DNA of 64,000 nt, from positions 62,001-126,000 of the forward strand of contig NZ_SJTF01000014.1 of assembly GCF_004634245.1 (NCBI RefSeq). Reading direction: 5' to 3'. This document shows, one piece after another, positions 17,279 through 26,076 of the stretch. Numbering within the stretch: the stretch's first letter is position 1; each line of letters opens with the position of its first letter. Source of the DNA: Flavobacterium foetidum. Its GTDB lineage: Bacteria; Bacteroidota; Bacteroidia; Flavobacteriales; Flavobacteriaceae. The position numbers and the translations under genes are program-made. Below the pieces are notes generated by a model, which saw only the letters and a program-made list of their open reading frames with translations, did not search any database and had not been told where the DNA came from.

Positions 17279-17702
17279 CGAAGCTTCTGGACTAACTGTT
17301 TCACACGAAATCCGAATTCGTTTTAACGAAACTGATCCGCTTGGAATCGTATGGCACGGCAATTACATTACTTATTTTGAAGATGGACGTGAAGCTTTTG
17401 GACGTGAACACGGATTGACTTATTTAGATATTGCCGCAACGGGCTATATAACGCCAATTGTAAAATCAACCTGTGAACATAAATTATCTTTGCGTTACGG
17501 AGATGTGGTCACAATCGAAACAACAGTGGTAGACACACCGGCCGCCAAAATGATTTATCGTTTTAAAATTATTGATGAAAAAGGAGAAGTTGCCTGCACA
17601 GGCGAAACGACTCAGGTTTTTTTAGATAAGGAAGGAAATTTAATGTTGACCAATCCGCCTTTCTATGAAGAATGGAAACGAAAAGTGGGATTATTGAAAT
17701 AG
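17253..17702 (+). CDS. 4-hydroxybenzoyl-CoA-thioesterase-type hot-dog thioesterase
   Basis: A hot-dog thioesterase of about 149 residues from the ATG at 17253; an in-frame TTG at 17241 would add four. The motif FNETDPLGIVWHGNYITYFED (20 residues after the start, catalytic D28) is characteristic of 4HBT/YbgC enzymes, which hydrolyse acyl-CoA or acyl-ACP. Its start lies inside the permease gene. In flexirubin and aryl-polyene loci such an enzyme may release or proofread acyl-ACP. The substrate is not determined. Confidence 0.85.
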   Translation: MTKRKEQYNEASGLTVSHEIRIRFNETDPLGIVWHGNYITYFEDGREAFGREHGLTYLDIAATGYITPIVKSTCEHKLSLRYGDVVTIETTVVDTPAAKMIYRFKIIDEKGEVACTGETTQVFLDKEGNLMLTNPPFYEEWKRKVGLLK

Positions 17703-17711
17703 TTTTTTCTT

Positions 17712-17840
17712 TCCTGCAAGGTTTCCAAAACCTTGTAGGTATAAATAATTAAGATTGATACAAATCTGTTTGAAACCATTTTTGAAGATAAAGCTTTTAA
17801 ATAAAAACATACCTACAAGGTTTTTGGAAACCTTGCAGGA
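17712..17840. repeat. Long inverted repeat in spacer
   Basis: The arms 17712-17742 and 17809-17840 are reverse complements over 31 bases with one inserted T. Each arm is itself partly palindromic (CCTGCAAGGTTTCC and AAACCTTGTAGG parts). It fills nearly all of the 156-base spacer before the next KS and has a dispersed-repeat look. Confidence 0.85.
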
Positions 17841-17858
17841 GAAATCGAGAATCATAAA

Positions 17859-18998
17859 ATGTTAAGAGAAATTTACATTACAGAAACAAATTGTATCACG
17901 CCTTTAGGTTTTGATGTTGAATCAAATGTTGAAGCGATTCTTCGCGGCGATTCGGGCATTCAGATTCATAATGACATTTCTTTGATGCCGAATTCATTTT
18001 ATGCGTCTATCATTTCAGATGAAAAAATAAACAGTGCTTTTTCAAAAATCAGTGATGAAACCCAATATTCTCGTTTAGAAAAAATGATGATTCTGGCTTT
18101 AGAACCGATTATCAAAAATTCTAAAGTCGAATTAAATTCAAAAACTGCCTTTTTACTTTCTACTACAAAAGGAAATGTAACGGCTTTAAGAGACAATTCT
18201 GAAGAAAGTTTCAACAACGCACATTTAGATGTTTTGGCGAAAAACATTTCAGATTTCTTCGGGTTTCAGACACAGCCAATCGTAGTTTCAAATGCCTGCG
18301 TTTCTGGAATTTTAGCCGTTTCAATTGCTAAAAGAATGATCCAGTCAGGGCTTTACGATAATGTTTTTGTAGCAGCGGGCGATGAAGTTTCAGAATTTGT
18401 TTTGTCTGGTTTTAATGCTTTTCAGGCCATGAGCGAACTTCCTTGCAAACCGTATTCTAAAAACAGAACTGGAGTAAGTTTAGGCGAAGCAACCGCAGCA
18501 GTTTTAGTTTCGGCGAATCCGGCAACTGCCAAAATAAAAATCATCGGCGACAGTTCTATAAACGATGCGAATCATATTTCGGGACCGTCAAGAACAGGTG
18601 AAGGTTTGTTTTTGAGTATTCAGAATGCTTTGAAAGAAGCTCAAATTGACAAGCAAAAATTAGATTATATTTCAGCCCACGGAACGGCAACTCCTTATAA
18701 TGACGAAATGGAGGCAATTGCTTTAAATCGTTTAGGTTTACAAAACGTTCCTGTAAATAGTTTAAAAGGTTTTTACGGTCATACCTTAGGAGCTTCGGGA
18801 TTATTGGAAACAGTAATCGCAATAGAATCTGCCAATCAAAATACGCTTTTTGAATCAAAAGGTTTTGATGAAATTGGAGTTAGCGAAACTATCAATGTGA
18901 TTGAGAAAAATGAAGAAGCAACTATTGAATATTTTTTGAAAACGGCTTCTGGATTTGGAGGTTGTAATACGGCTGTGGTTTTTGAAAAGATGAAATGA
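17859..18998 (+). CDS. Beta-ketoacyl-ACP synthase
   Basis: A 379-residue KS with a complete triad: C147 (SNACVSGILA), H274 (SAHGTATP) and H308 (FYGHTLGASG). It is slightly shorter than FabF-type enzymes, as is usual for aryl-polyene KSs. It stands just before the frameshifted RhuM-like gene, whose start codon begins one base after this stop codon. The flexirubin genes resume at 20027, so this KS was probably adjacent to them before that insertion. Confidence 0.9.
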   Translation: MLREIYITETNCITPLGFDVESNVEAILRGDSGIQIHNDISLMPNSFYASIISDEKINSAFSKISDETQYSRLEKMMILALEPIIKNSKVELNSKTAFLLSTTKGNVTALRDNSEESFNNAHLDVLAKNISDFFGFQTQPIVVSNACVSGILAVSIAKRMIQSGLYDNVFVAAGDEVSEFVLSGFNAFQAMSELPCKPYSKNRTGVSLGEATAAVLVSANPATAKIKIIGDSSINDANHISGPSRTGEGLFLSIQNALKEAQIDKQKLDYISAHGTATPYNDEMEAIALNRLGLQNVPVNSLKGFYGHTLGASGLLETVIAIESANQNTLFESKGFDEIGVSETINVIEKNEEATIEYFLKTASGFGGCNTAVVFEKMK

Positions 18999-18999
18999 A

Positions 19000-19996
19000 A
19001 TGGAAAATAATGAAACAAATTTTATAATTTATAACAACCCAAACGGAAATGTTAGGGTCGATGTAATTGTGCAAGATGAAACTATTTGGCTTACACAAAA
19101 AGGTATGAGTGAGTTGTTTGATACTACAACTCAAAACATTACAACACATTTAAAAAATATTTTTGGAACAGGAGAATTAGAAGAAAATTCAACTTGTAAA
19201 GAAATTTTACAAGTTCAACTTGAAGGCAATCGTCAAGTTTCCAGAAATCAAAAATTTTATAATCTTGATGTCATTATATCAGTAGGTTATAGAGTAAACT
19301 CAACAAAAGCGACACAATTTAGAATCTGGGCTACACAAGCCTTAAAAGAATATATAATAAAAGGATTTATTTTAGATGATGAACGTCTAAAACAAGGACA
19401 AACCGTTTTTGGTAAAGATTATTTCAAAGAATTACTACGTAGAGTACGTTCAATCCGAGCCAGCGAACGTCGAATTTACCAACAAGTAAGTGATATTTTC
19501 GCAGAATGTAGTATTGATTATGATAGAAATTCGGATATAACAAAGAATTTTTATGCTATGGTTCAAAATAAATTTCACTTTGCTATAACTGGAAATACGG
19601 CTGCAGAAATCATTCATAAACTTGTGGACAAAAAGAAAGACAATATGGGGCTTACCACTTGGAAAAATGCTCCAGAAGGAAGAATCATAAAATCTGACGT
19701 AATTGTCGCCAAAAATTATTTACAAGAAAAAGAAATTAATCAATTAGAGAGAACAGTTACAGGCTATTTTGATTATAGAAGGTTTAATCGAAAGAGAAAA
19801 TACTTTTACTATGGAACAATTAGCTGAAAGTGTTAATAAATTTCTTTCTTTCAATGAATACAAAATATTAGAAGGAAAAGGCAGAATCTCGAAACTTCAA
19901 GCAGATAAAAAAGCGATTAAAGAATATGATGAGTTTAATAAAACTCAAAAAATAATTTCGGATTTTGATAAAGAAATAAAGAAAATCAGAAGATAA
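19000..19996 (+). pseudogene. RhuM-family protein gene broken by a frameshift
   Basis: RhuM-like (virulence-protein/Fic-associated annotation) sequence runs from 19000 in one frame through about residue 259 (ending VTGYFDY). It continues in the +1 frame from about 19775 with IEGLIERENTF to the stop at 19996. Continuity of the family sequence across GATTATAGAAGG implies loss of two bases (TA) or gain of one at 19773-19779. The first frame otherwise ends in 16 unrelated residues at 19827. The gene is foreign to the surrounding pigment genes; RhuM genes occur sporadically near restriction and mobile loci. A sequencing error cannot be excluded. Confidence 0.8.
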
Positions 19997-20026
19997 AACA
20001 ACATATCATCATTCCTCCTTAATTAA

Positions 20027-20644
20027 ATGACTCAAAACAAAACCAACATACAATCTTATATCAAAATCGAAAACAACGAAATTGTTCTCGACGGAACTTC
20101 TGTTTTTAAAATCGAGCCAACCGATTTTAGCGATTTCTCGAAACAAGCGTATCGTCATTTTGAAATGCAATATCCAAAGTTTTTTAAAATGGATGCTTTG
20201 AGCAAATTGGCTTTTCTTGGTGCAGAACTGCTTTTGAGTCCGATAACATCAGAAGAAAAAGAAAATAATATTGCTTTGATTTTGGCTAATAAATCGTCAA
20301 GTTTAGATACCGATGTCAAACATCAGGAATCAATTTCAGACAAAGAAAACTATTTTCCGAGCCCAGCAATCTTTGTTTACACGCTGCCAAATATTTGTTT
20401 GGGCGAAATAAGTATCCGTCATCAGCTGAAAAGTGAAAATTCTTTCTTTATATTTGACACCTTTAATACCGAATTCATGTCCAATTATTCTAGTATTCTT
20501 CTGAATACGAATAAAGCAGATATGGTTTTATGCGGATGGGTAGAATTTTTTAATGACAATTATAAAGCTTTTCTTTGCACCCTCGGTACAGAAGAAAAAA
20601 CAGAGTTTAAAAACGAAACAATCAATACATTATACAATAAATAA
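20027..20644 (+). CDS. Ketosynthase N-terminal-domain-like protein
   Basis: A 205-residue protein resembling the stand-alone beta-ketoacyl synthase N-terminal-like family found in aryl-polyene and flexirubin loci. Family-like parts are KMDALSKLAFLGAELLL (about 54-70), the SPAIFVYTLPNICLGEISIR region (about 116-135) and VLCGWVEFF (about 170-178). It has no catalytic cysteine in the expected place and only half the length of a KS, so it is probably not a condensing enzyme by itself. It ends 2 bases before the ACP gene, which points to co-translation. Accessory or scaffold roles are inference. Confidence 0.7.
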   Translation: MTQNKTNIQSYIKIENNEIVLDGTSVFKIEPTDFSDFSKQAYRHFEMQYPKFFKMDALSKLAFLGAELLLSPITSEEKENNIALILANKSSSLDTDVKHQESISDKENYFPSPAIFVYTLPNICLGEISIRHQLKSENSFFIFDTFNTEFMSNYSSILLNTNKADMVLCGWVEFFNDNYKAFLCTLGTEEKTEFKNETINTLYNK

Positions 20645-20646
20645 TC

Positions 20647-20904
20647 ATGGAAGCATTAAAAGCAGAATTAAAAAACAAAATCATTACTACTCTTAACCTG
20701 GAAGATATCGCAGTTGAAGATATTGCAGATAACGATCCATTGTTTGGAGACGGTTTAGGTTTAGACTCGATTGATGCACTTGAATTGATCGTGATTTTAG
20801 ATAAAGATTACGGAATTAAATTAGTTGATCCGAAAGAAGGAAAATCTATTTTTCAATCTATCGAAACTATGGCTGCGTATATTGACGCAAACAGAACGAA
20901 ATAG
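20647..20904 (+). CDS. Acyl carrier protein
   Basis: An 85-residue acidic ACP with the phosphopantetheinylated serine S41 in GLGLDSIDALEL. It is preceded at 2 bases by the KS-like fragment gene and followed by a KS and a chain-length-factor-like protein. It probably serves that KS pair, whereas the ACP at 9389 is paired with the first KS. Confidence 0.93.
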   Translation: MEALKAELKNKIITTLNLEDIAVEDIADNDPLFGDGLGLDSIDALELIVILDKDYGIKLVDPKEGKSIFQSIETMAAYIDANRTK

Positions 20905-20917
20905 TTTCCATCCAATC

Positions 20918-20950
20918 AACTTTGTCAAAGTCTGAACCTTTGACAAAGTT
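20918..20950. repeat. Hairpin-forming inverted repeat
   Basis: A perfect 13-base-pair stem (AACTTTGTCAAAG at 20918-20930 with 20938-20950) has a 7-base loop. It is followed by three copies of ATCTAAAAT-like direct repeats up to 20985. It lacks a T tract, so a terminator function is doubtful inside this operon. It resembles the other spacer palindromes. Confidence 0.75.
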
Positions 20951-20986
20951 CAAATCTAAAATCTAAAATCATAAATCTAAAATTAG

Positions 20987-22183
20987 ATGAAAGGTGTTGC
21001 CATAACCGGAATGGGAATTATTTCTGCGATTGGAAATTCAGTCGAAGAAAATTACATTTCGCTAATCGAAAATAAAATCGGTGTCTCTGAAATTCAAAAT
21101 ATTTCAACCATTCATGCAAATGTGATTAAAGTTGGTGAAATCAAAAAAACCAATGAAGAGCTGATCGCAGCATTGCAATTAAATGACAGTAATAATTTTT
21201 CTAGAACTGCAATGATCGGTACTTTGGCAGCCAAGCAAGCTGTTCAAAATGCCGGGATTACGTCTATAAACGAATTCAGAACCGGGCTAATTTCTGCAAC
21301 CAGTGTTGGAGGTATGGACATGACCGAAAAATATTATTACGATTATTTCGAAAAACCGGAATTGGTAAAATACATTACCTGTCATGACGGCGGAGATGTA
21401 GCAGAAAAAATTGCTGAAGAATTAGGATTAAAAGGCATGGTTACCACAATTAGCACTGCTTGTTCTTCTGCAGCAAATTCGATTATGCTGGGCGCAAGGC
21501 TTATTAAAACCGGTAAACTAGACCGAGTGATTGTAGGTGGTGCAGATGCTTTGGCTAAATTCACCATCAACGGATTTAAGACTTTGATGATTTTATCTGA
21601 CGATTACAACAAACCTTTTGACAATAACCGAAAAGGATTAAATCTTGGAGAAGCTGCTGCTTATCTGGTTTTAGAATCAGATGATTTGGTGGCAAAGCAA
21701 AACAAGAAAGTTCTGGCAAGAGTTTCTGGATACGGAAATGCCAACGATGCTTTTCATCAGACCGCTTCTTCAGAAAATGGAGACGGCGCATTTCTTGCCA
21801 TGAAAAAAGCTTTTGAAGTTTCGGGCTTACAACCTTCACAAATAGATTATATCAATGTACACGGAACGGCTACTCCCAATAACGATTTGTCTGAAGGACG
21901 TGCCATAAACCGAATTTACGGTGAAGAAAAAGTTCCTGATTTTAGCTCAACAAAACCTTTTACAGGCCACACTTTGGCAGCTGCAGCCGCAATCGAAGCT
22001 GTTTACAGTGTTTTGGCGATACAGAATAACGTGGTGTATCCAAATCTGAATTTTGAAACCCAAATGGAAGAATTTGATTTGAAACCGCAAACTACCTTAA
22101 AAAACAAAAATATCGAACACGTTTTATCTAACTCTTTCGGTTTTGGAGGAAATTGTTCAACACTTATATTTTCTAAAAGCTAA
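20987..22183 (+). CDS. Beta-ketoacyl-ACP synthase (KS-alpha type)
   Basis: A 398-residue KS with the full triad: C159 (STACSSAANS), H292 (NVHGTATP) and H328 (PFTGHTLAAA). The next gene is a KS homologue without active-site residues, so this is probably the catalytic subunit of a KS/chain-length-factor heterodimer. That is the arrangement known for aryl-polyene synthases and type II aromatic polyketides. It would extend the coumaroyl starter repeatedly. Confidence 0.9.
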   Translation: MKGVAITGMGIISAIGNSVEENYISLIENKIGVSEIQNISTIHANVIKVGEIKKTNEELIAALQLNDSNNFSRTAMIGTLAAKQAVQNAGITSINEFRTGLISATSVGGMDMTEKYYYDYFEKPELVKYITCHDGGDVAEKIAEELGLKGMVTTISTACSSAANSIMLGARLIKTGKLDRVIVGGADALAKFTINGFKTLMILSDDYNKPFDNNRKGLNLGEAAAYLVLESDDLVAKQNKKVLARVSGYGNANDAFHQTASSENGDGAFLAMKKAFEVSGLQPSQIDYINVHGTATPNNDLSEGRAINRIYGEEKVPDFSSTKPFTGHTLAAAAAIEAVYSVLAIQNNVVYPNLNFETQMEEFDLKPQTTLKNKNIEHVLSNSFGFGGNCSTLIFSKS

Positions 22184-22265
22184 TGAAATCGCCAAGATTC
22201 CCAATAAAAAACAAAATGAAGAACGGCGATACCATATTCCTTAAAAAAAACAATATAATCTTCGT

Positions 22266-23339
22266 ATGACAAAAAAAACATATATAAATGGAGTAGGCTG
22301 TATTTCAACTCAAAAAACATTTGATACTGTTTTTTTAGAAGAAGCTGTTGTTAATCATGATGAAAATGTGTTTGCAATTGTAACGCCTGCGTACAAAGAA
22401 TACATTTCGCCTGCAGCAAGCCGACGAATGGCAAAGGGCGTAAAAAATGGCATTGTTGCTTCTGCTCTAGCCATGAAAGATGCTAACGTAGAAAAAGTGG
22501 ACGCCATTATTACCGGAACCGGTTTAGGATGCATCGAAGATTCTGAGAAATTCCTAAAAGGCATTCTAGACAATAATGAAGAATTTTTAACTCCGACTTC
22601 TTTTATTCAATCTACCCATAATACTGTGGGAGCGCAGATTGCTCTTTTACAGCAATGCAAAGGCTATAACTTTACTTACGTAAATGGTGCTGTTTCTTTT
22701 GAATCGGCTCTTTTGGATGCGAAAATGCAGATTGAAGAAAACGAAGCAGATTCTATCTTAGTTGGCGGTGTTGACGAAAATGGCGATTATACTACTGCCC
22801 TTTTCAAATTAAACGGCCGAATCAAACAAGATAACAATGCTCCTTACGATGTTTTAAATTCTGAAACAAGTGGTGCTGTTTACGGAGAAGGTGCTAGTTT
22901 TTTTGTTTTAGAAAACGAAAAAAAAGAAAATACATATGCAGAACTTCTCGACATTTCTCTCATAAATACTTTGGAAGAAAATGAAGTTGAACCTGCCATA
23001 AAATCTTTCTTAAAATCAAATCATTTAGACGTTTCAGATATTGACGCTGTCGTTTTAGGTTTTGACGGAAATGCGACTTTCGAAAATTATTATAGAAATC
23101 TAGCTCAAAATGCTTTTGCTGAGACAACTGTTCTATATTACAAACATTTGAGTGGTGAATATGATACGGCTTCGGCTTTTGGTTTTTGGATGGCTTCTAA
23201 AATATTGAAAAATCAGGAAGTTCCAGAAATCGTAAAAGTAAATTCGGTTACAAAACCTGTTTATAAAACCGTCTTATTATACAATCAGCTGAACGGAAAA
23301 AATCATAGTTTTACGCTGCTTCAAAATGATAACGCATAA
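22266..23339 (+). CDS. KS-like chain length factor, catalytic residues lost
   Basis: A 357-residue ketosynthase homologue. All three catalytic positions are changed by my alignment with the neighbouring KSs: A142 in NGAVSFES replaces the cysteine, D267 in GFDGNAT replaces the first histidine, and E298 in LSGEYDTASAFG replaces the second. The fold motifs YGEGASFFVLE and GGVDE remain. This is the pattern of KS-beta/chain length factors, which pair with an active KS and set chain length. It follows KS-alpha after 82 bases and overlaps the deacetylase gene by 14 bases. Confidence 0.82.
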   Translation: MTKKTYINGVGCISTQKTFDTVFLEEAVVNHDENVFAIVTPAYKEYISPAASRRMAKGVKNGIVASALAMKDANVEKVDAIITGTGLGCIEDSEKFLKGILDNNEEFLTPTSFIQSTHNTVGAQIALLQQCKGYNFTYVNGAVSFESALLDAKMQIEENEADSILVGGVDENGDYTTALFKLNGRIKQDNNAPYDVLNSETSGAVYGEGASFFVLENEKKENTYAELLDISLINTLEENEVEPAIKSFLKSNHLDVSDIDAVVLGFDGNATFENYYRNLAQNAFAETTVLYYKHLSGEYDTASAFGFWMASKILKNQEVPEIVKVNSVTKPVYKTVLLYNQLNGKNHSFTLLQNDNA

Positions 23340-24102
23340 AAACATATCGATATTTTTTATCTTTATTTTACTGATTCTGAATGTTCTGAATTTTTATGTA
23401 ACAATAAATTTTCTCTGGTTTTTAGGAATAGTTTTAATATGGATGGGAATAAATGCGGTCGGATCATCGATAATTTCTTCCAATTACCACGTAAAAGCCT
23501 ACTGTAATAACAGGTTTGAAACACAAAAAAAAATCGCCATTACTTTTGATGACGGTCCGAGTATTTATACTTTGGAAGTTTTAGATCTTTTAAAGAAATA
23601 CAACGCCAAAGCTACATTTTTCTGCATTGGCAAAAATATTGAAGCCCATCCGGAAATAATTCAAAAAGTGATAGCCGAAGGACATTTGGTTGGAAATCAT
23701 TCCTATTCGCATTCTAAATTTTTCGATTTTTACAATGAAGACAAAATAAGAGAAGAACTCGTAAAGGCCGATTTGTTGCTGGAAAAATTCACTCCCGGAA
23801 AAATAAATTTTTTTCGTCCTCCATACGGAGTTACCACTCCTTCGATCAGGAGGGCTTTAAAAAAAACCGGACATAAAGTTATTGGTTGGAATATTCGCTC
23901 GCTCGACGGCGGCACTAAAAATCAGGATTTGATTTTAAAACGGATAACTAAACGTGTTTCTCCCGGCGGAATTGTACTTTTGCACGATACGGCATTACAT
24001 TCGGTTTTGGTATTGGAACAGTTTTTGCAATTTTTGCAGCAACATAATTATCAAGTCGTTTCAATCGAAGAACTTTTGAATCTTAAAGCTTATGATAATT
24101 GA
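23326..24102 (+). CDS. Polysaccharide-deacetylase-family protein with membrane anchor
   Basis: A 258-residue protein with two N-terminal hydrophobic segments (about 8-28 and 30-52), then a NodB-homology domain (about 68-250). Motif 1 is TFDDGP (73-78, D75 and D76), the zinc HxxxH is H125/H129 in GNHSYSHS, and RPPYG and HDTALHS are present. It would deacylate a carbohydrate or a related N-/O-acyl substrate outside the inner membrane. It overlaps the CLF gene by 14 bases and is part of the pigment operon. Its role in flexirubin synthesis is not known to me. Confidence 0.85.
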   Translation: MITHKNISIFFIFILLILNVLNFYVTINFLWFLGIVLIWMGINAVGSSIISSNYHVKAYCNNRFETQKKIAITFDDGPSIYTLEVLDLLKKYNAKATFFCIGKNIEAHPEIIQKVIAEGHLVGNHSYSHSKFFDFYNEDKIREELVKADLLLEKFTPGKINFFRPPYGVTTPSIRRALKKTGHKVIGWNIRSLDGGTKNQDLILKRITKRVSPGGIVLLHDTALHSVLVLEQFLQFLQQHNYQVVSIEELLNLKAYDN

Positions 24103-24203
24103 ATGCGGATAAAACAGCTTACACGAAGACACCGATAAAATGGATCTGTTAAATTAAAATTCGTGAAAATGGGTGTATTCGCAAAACAATACTAAGCACA
24201 ATT

Positions 24204-24839
24204 TTGACAAATATGAAAACTAAAATAGCATTTCTAATTCTTTTTATTTCAGGCAGTTTGTTTGCACAAGAGCAAAAAATGACCTCTGCAGAAATAACGC
24301 AGTTTAAAGAAGAAGTAAATCTCGTAGCCAAAAAAATCAAAACCCTGAGTACCGATTTTGTTCAGTACAAACATTTAGATTTTCTATCGAAAGACATTGA
24401 AACTTCGGGAAAAATGGTTTTTAAGGAACCAGCCCTTTTACAATGGCAGTATAAAAAACCTTATAATTATAGCATTACTTTTAAAAACGGAAAAATCCTG
24501 ATCAACGACGAAGGTAAAAAAAGCGCTGTCGATATTGGAAACAGTAAAATCTTTTCACGAATTAACAAGTTGATTATCGGAAGCGTGAGCGGTAATATGT
24601 TTGACGACAAAGAATTTACGATTTCGTATTTCAAGCTTAAAGGACAAAATCTGGCTAAATTTATTCCGAAAGATGCTGCGCTCAAAAAATACATCAAACA
24701 GATAGAGCTTACTTTTGACAAAGAAGAAGCAACCGTAGTTCAGGTAAGACTTCTTGAATCATCTGAAGATTATACCCGAATTGTACTTAAAAATAAAGTA
24801 ATCAATGCAAAAATCGACGATTCAGTTTTTACTAATTAA
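24204..24839 (+). CDS. LolA-like outer-membrane lipoprotein carrier protein
   Basis: A 211-residue periplasmic protein with a signal peptide (MKTKIAFLILFISGSLFAQ; an upstream in-frame ATG adds three residues). The LolA-type half-barrel is visible in TDFVQYKHLDFLSKDIETSG and LQWQYKKPYNYSITF. LolA-like proteins in aryl-polyene loci are thought to ferry the lipid product across the periplasm. Here it lies between a deacetylase and a lipoprotein and overlaps the latter by 35 bases. It is probably a cluster-specific copy rather than the housekeeping LolA. Confidence 0.85.
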   Translation: MTNMKTKIAFLILFISGSLFAQEQKMTSAEITQFKEEVNLVAKKIKTLSTDFVQYKHLDFLSKDIETSGKMVFKEPALLQWQYKKPYNYSITFKNGKILINDEGKKSAVDIGNSKIFSRINKLIIGSVSGNMFDDKEFTISYFKLKGQNLAKFIPKDAALKKYIKQIELTFDKEEATVVQVRLLESSEDYTRIVLKNKVINAKIDDSVFTN

Positions 24840-25440
24840 TTGCTTTTTGGCAGTCATCTTAATTTCTTGTGGTTCGGTCACAAAAAATTATGTTCCTAAA
24901 AAATTAGACAAGACGTCTTATACGGTTCCCTATTTTACTGATTCAAAAACCGATTATGTTTACAAAGCCAACATAAGCGTTTACGGAAATGAATTGTCAG
25001 GAATTTTTATTGCCAAAAAAATAAACGACACCACGCACCGAATTGTTTTTACGACAGAATTCGGTAATAAATTAATGGATTTTGAGATTTCGGAAAACGA
25101 TTTCAAAGTCAATTCTATCGTTTCAGAATTAGACCGAAAAATACTGATCAATACTTTAAAGGAAGATTTTCGTCTGCTTTTAAAAAAGGAATACCAGATT
25201 CAGGAACAATTTGAGAATGAATCGGCAGACATTTACAAATCGGCAGACGGCAATCGCGATAATTATATCTTCTTATCCAAAAAAGACCAAAAATTAGAAA
25301 AGATCGTTCATTCATCCAAAACAAAAGAAAAATTTACACTGCTTTTCAATTCAGAAAACAATATTTTTGCTGAGAAAATTCAAATTTTACATCAAAACAT
25401 AAAGCTCAAAATCGAGTTCAACTATTTAAAATCAGAATAG
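24805..25440 (+). CDS. Lipoprotein of unknown function
   Basis: A 211-residue protein with a lipoprotein signal: hydrophobic residues 7-20, then ILISC with the lipidated cysteine at C22, followed by GSVTKN. The mature part is polar and beta-strand rich. It begins 35 bases inside the LolA-like gene, so the two are coupled. A comparable LolA-plus-lipoprotein pair (LolB-like) occurs in pigment loci, and an outer-membrane acceptor role is plausible. No family motif was recognised. Confidence 0.78.
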   Translation: MQKSTIQFLLINCFLAVILISCGSVTKNYVPKKLDKTSYTVPYFTDSKTDYVYKANISVYGNELSGIFIAKKINDTTHRIVFTTEFGNKLMDFEISENDFKVNSIVSELDRKILINTLKEDFRLLLKKEYQIQEQFENESADIYKSADGNRDNYIFLSKKDQKLEKIVHSSKTKEKFTLLFNSENNIFAEKIQILHQNIKLKIEFNYLKSE

Positions 25441-25476
25441 AATTTAAACTAATCCTAAACTCTAAATCAAATCAAA

Positions 25477-26076
25477 ATGAGAAAATTTATTGTAATTGCA
25501 TTTGTTTTTATCGGTTTTCTAAAATCGCACGCACAAGTTACCGTAAGCCCCGGGCTTAAGGGAGGTTTAAATATTTCTAATTTTTCTAATTTTGAATCAA
25601 GCGATCCAAAAACAGATTTTTATGCTGGGGGATTAATCGCGATAAAATTCAATAGATATTTTACTTTACAGCCAGAAGTAATTTATTCTAGACAAGGTGC
25701 AGAAGTTAGAGAATATGCTGTTGGAGGATTTGGATCACGTAATGTAAAATACGAATTAAACTATTTATCGGTTGGCGCAGTGGCTAAGTATCATTTTGGC
25801 GGAAAAGGCTTTCATATATTGGCTGGTCCATCGTTAGATATCAAAACAGATGATAATTTTCCTGAGTACGATTATAATCCTGCAAGTGTAGACTTTAGTT
25901 TAATCGGCGGTGTCGGATATACGCTGCCAAACGGTTTAACTTTTGAAGCCAGATTTAAACAAGGATTAATTGATATTTATGGCTACAACGGATTAGATGA
26001 CGATTATTATTATGAAGATGTTATTCTAAACAATGTTTTTCAAATCGGAATCAGCTATACTTTTAAAACAAAATAA
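25477..26076 (+). CDS. PorT-family outer-membrane beta-barrel protein 1
   Basis: A 199-residue protein with a signal peptide ending near KSHAQ. Eight or so amphipathic strands are visible, for example FTLQPEVIYSRQGAE, LSVGAVAKYHF and LTFEARFKQGL, and a C-terminal strand ends in FKTK. This is the small Bacteroidetes outer-membrane barrel family (PorT/OMP_b-brl_2). It is the first of three adjacent paralogues; its last base is the first base of the next gene. A pigment surface or export role is possible. Confidence 0.85.
   Translation: MRKFIVIAFVFIGFLKSHAQVTVSPGLKGGLNISNFSNFESSDPKTDFYAGGLIAIKFNRYFTLQPEVIYSRQGAEVREYAVGGFGSRNVKYELNYLSVGAVAKYHFGGKGFHILAGPSLDIKTDDNFPEYDYNPASVDFSLIGGVGYTLPNGLTFEARFKQGLIDIYGYNGLDDDYYYEDVILNNVFQIGISYTFKTK

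Noticed and set aside
19769..19996. Separate 75-residue gene after the RhuM-like frame
   Set aside because: Its sequence continues the RhuM family sequence from the preceding frame, so it is the tail of the broken gene rather than an independent gene.
20911..20986. Internal terminator between ACP and KS
   Set aside because: The perfect stem is not followed by a T run and the surrounding genes act together, so a terminator is unlikely.
24103..24203. Possible member of the AATTCGTG palindrome family before the LolA-like gene
   Set aside because: Only one short arm (AAAATTCGTGAAAAT) is clear and no matching partner arm was found, so it is not listed as a repeat.
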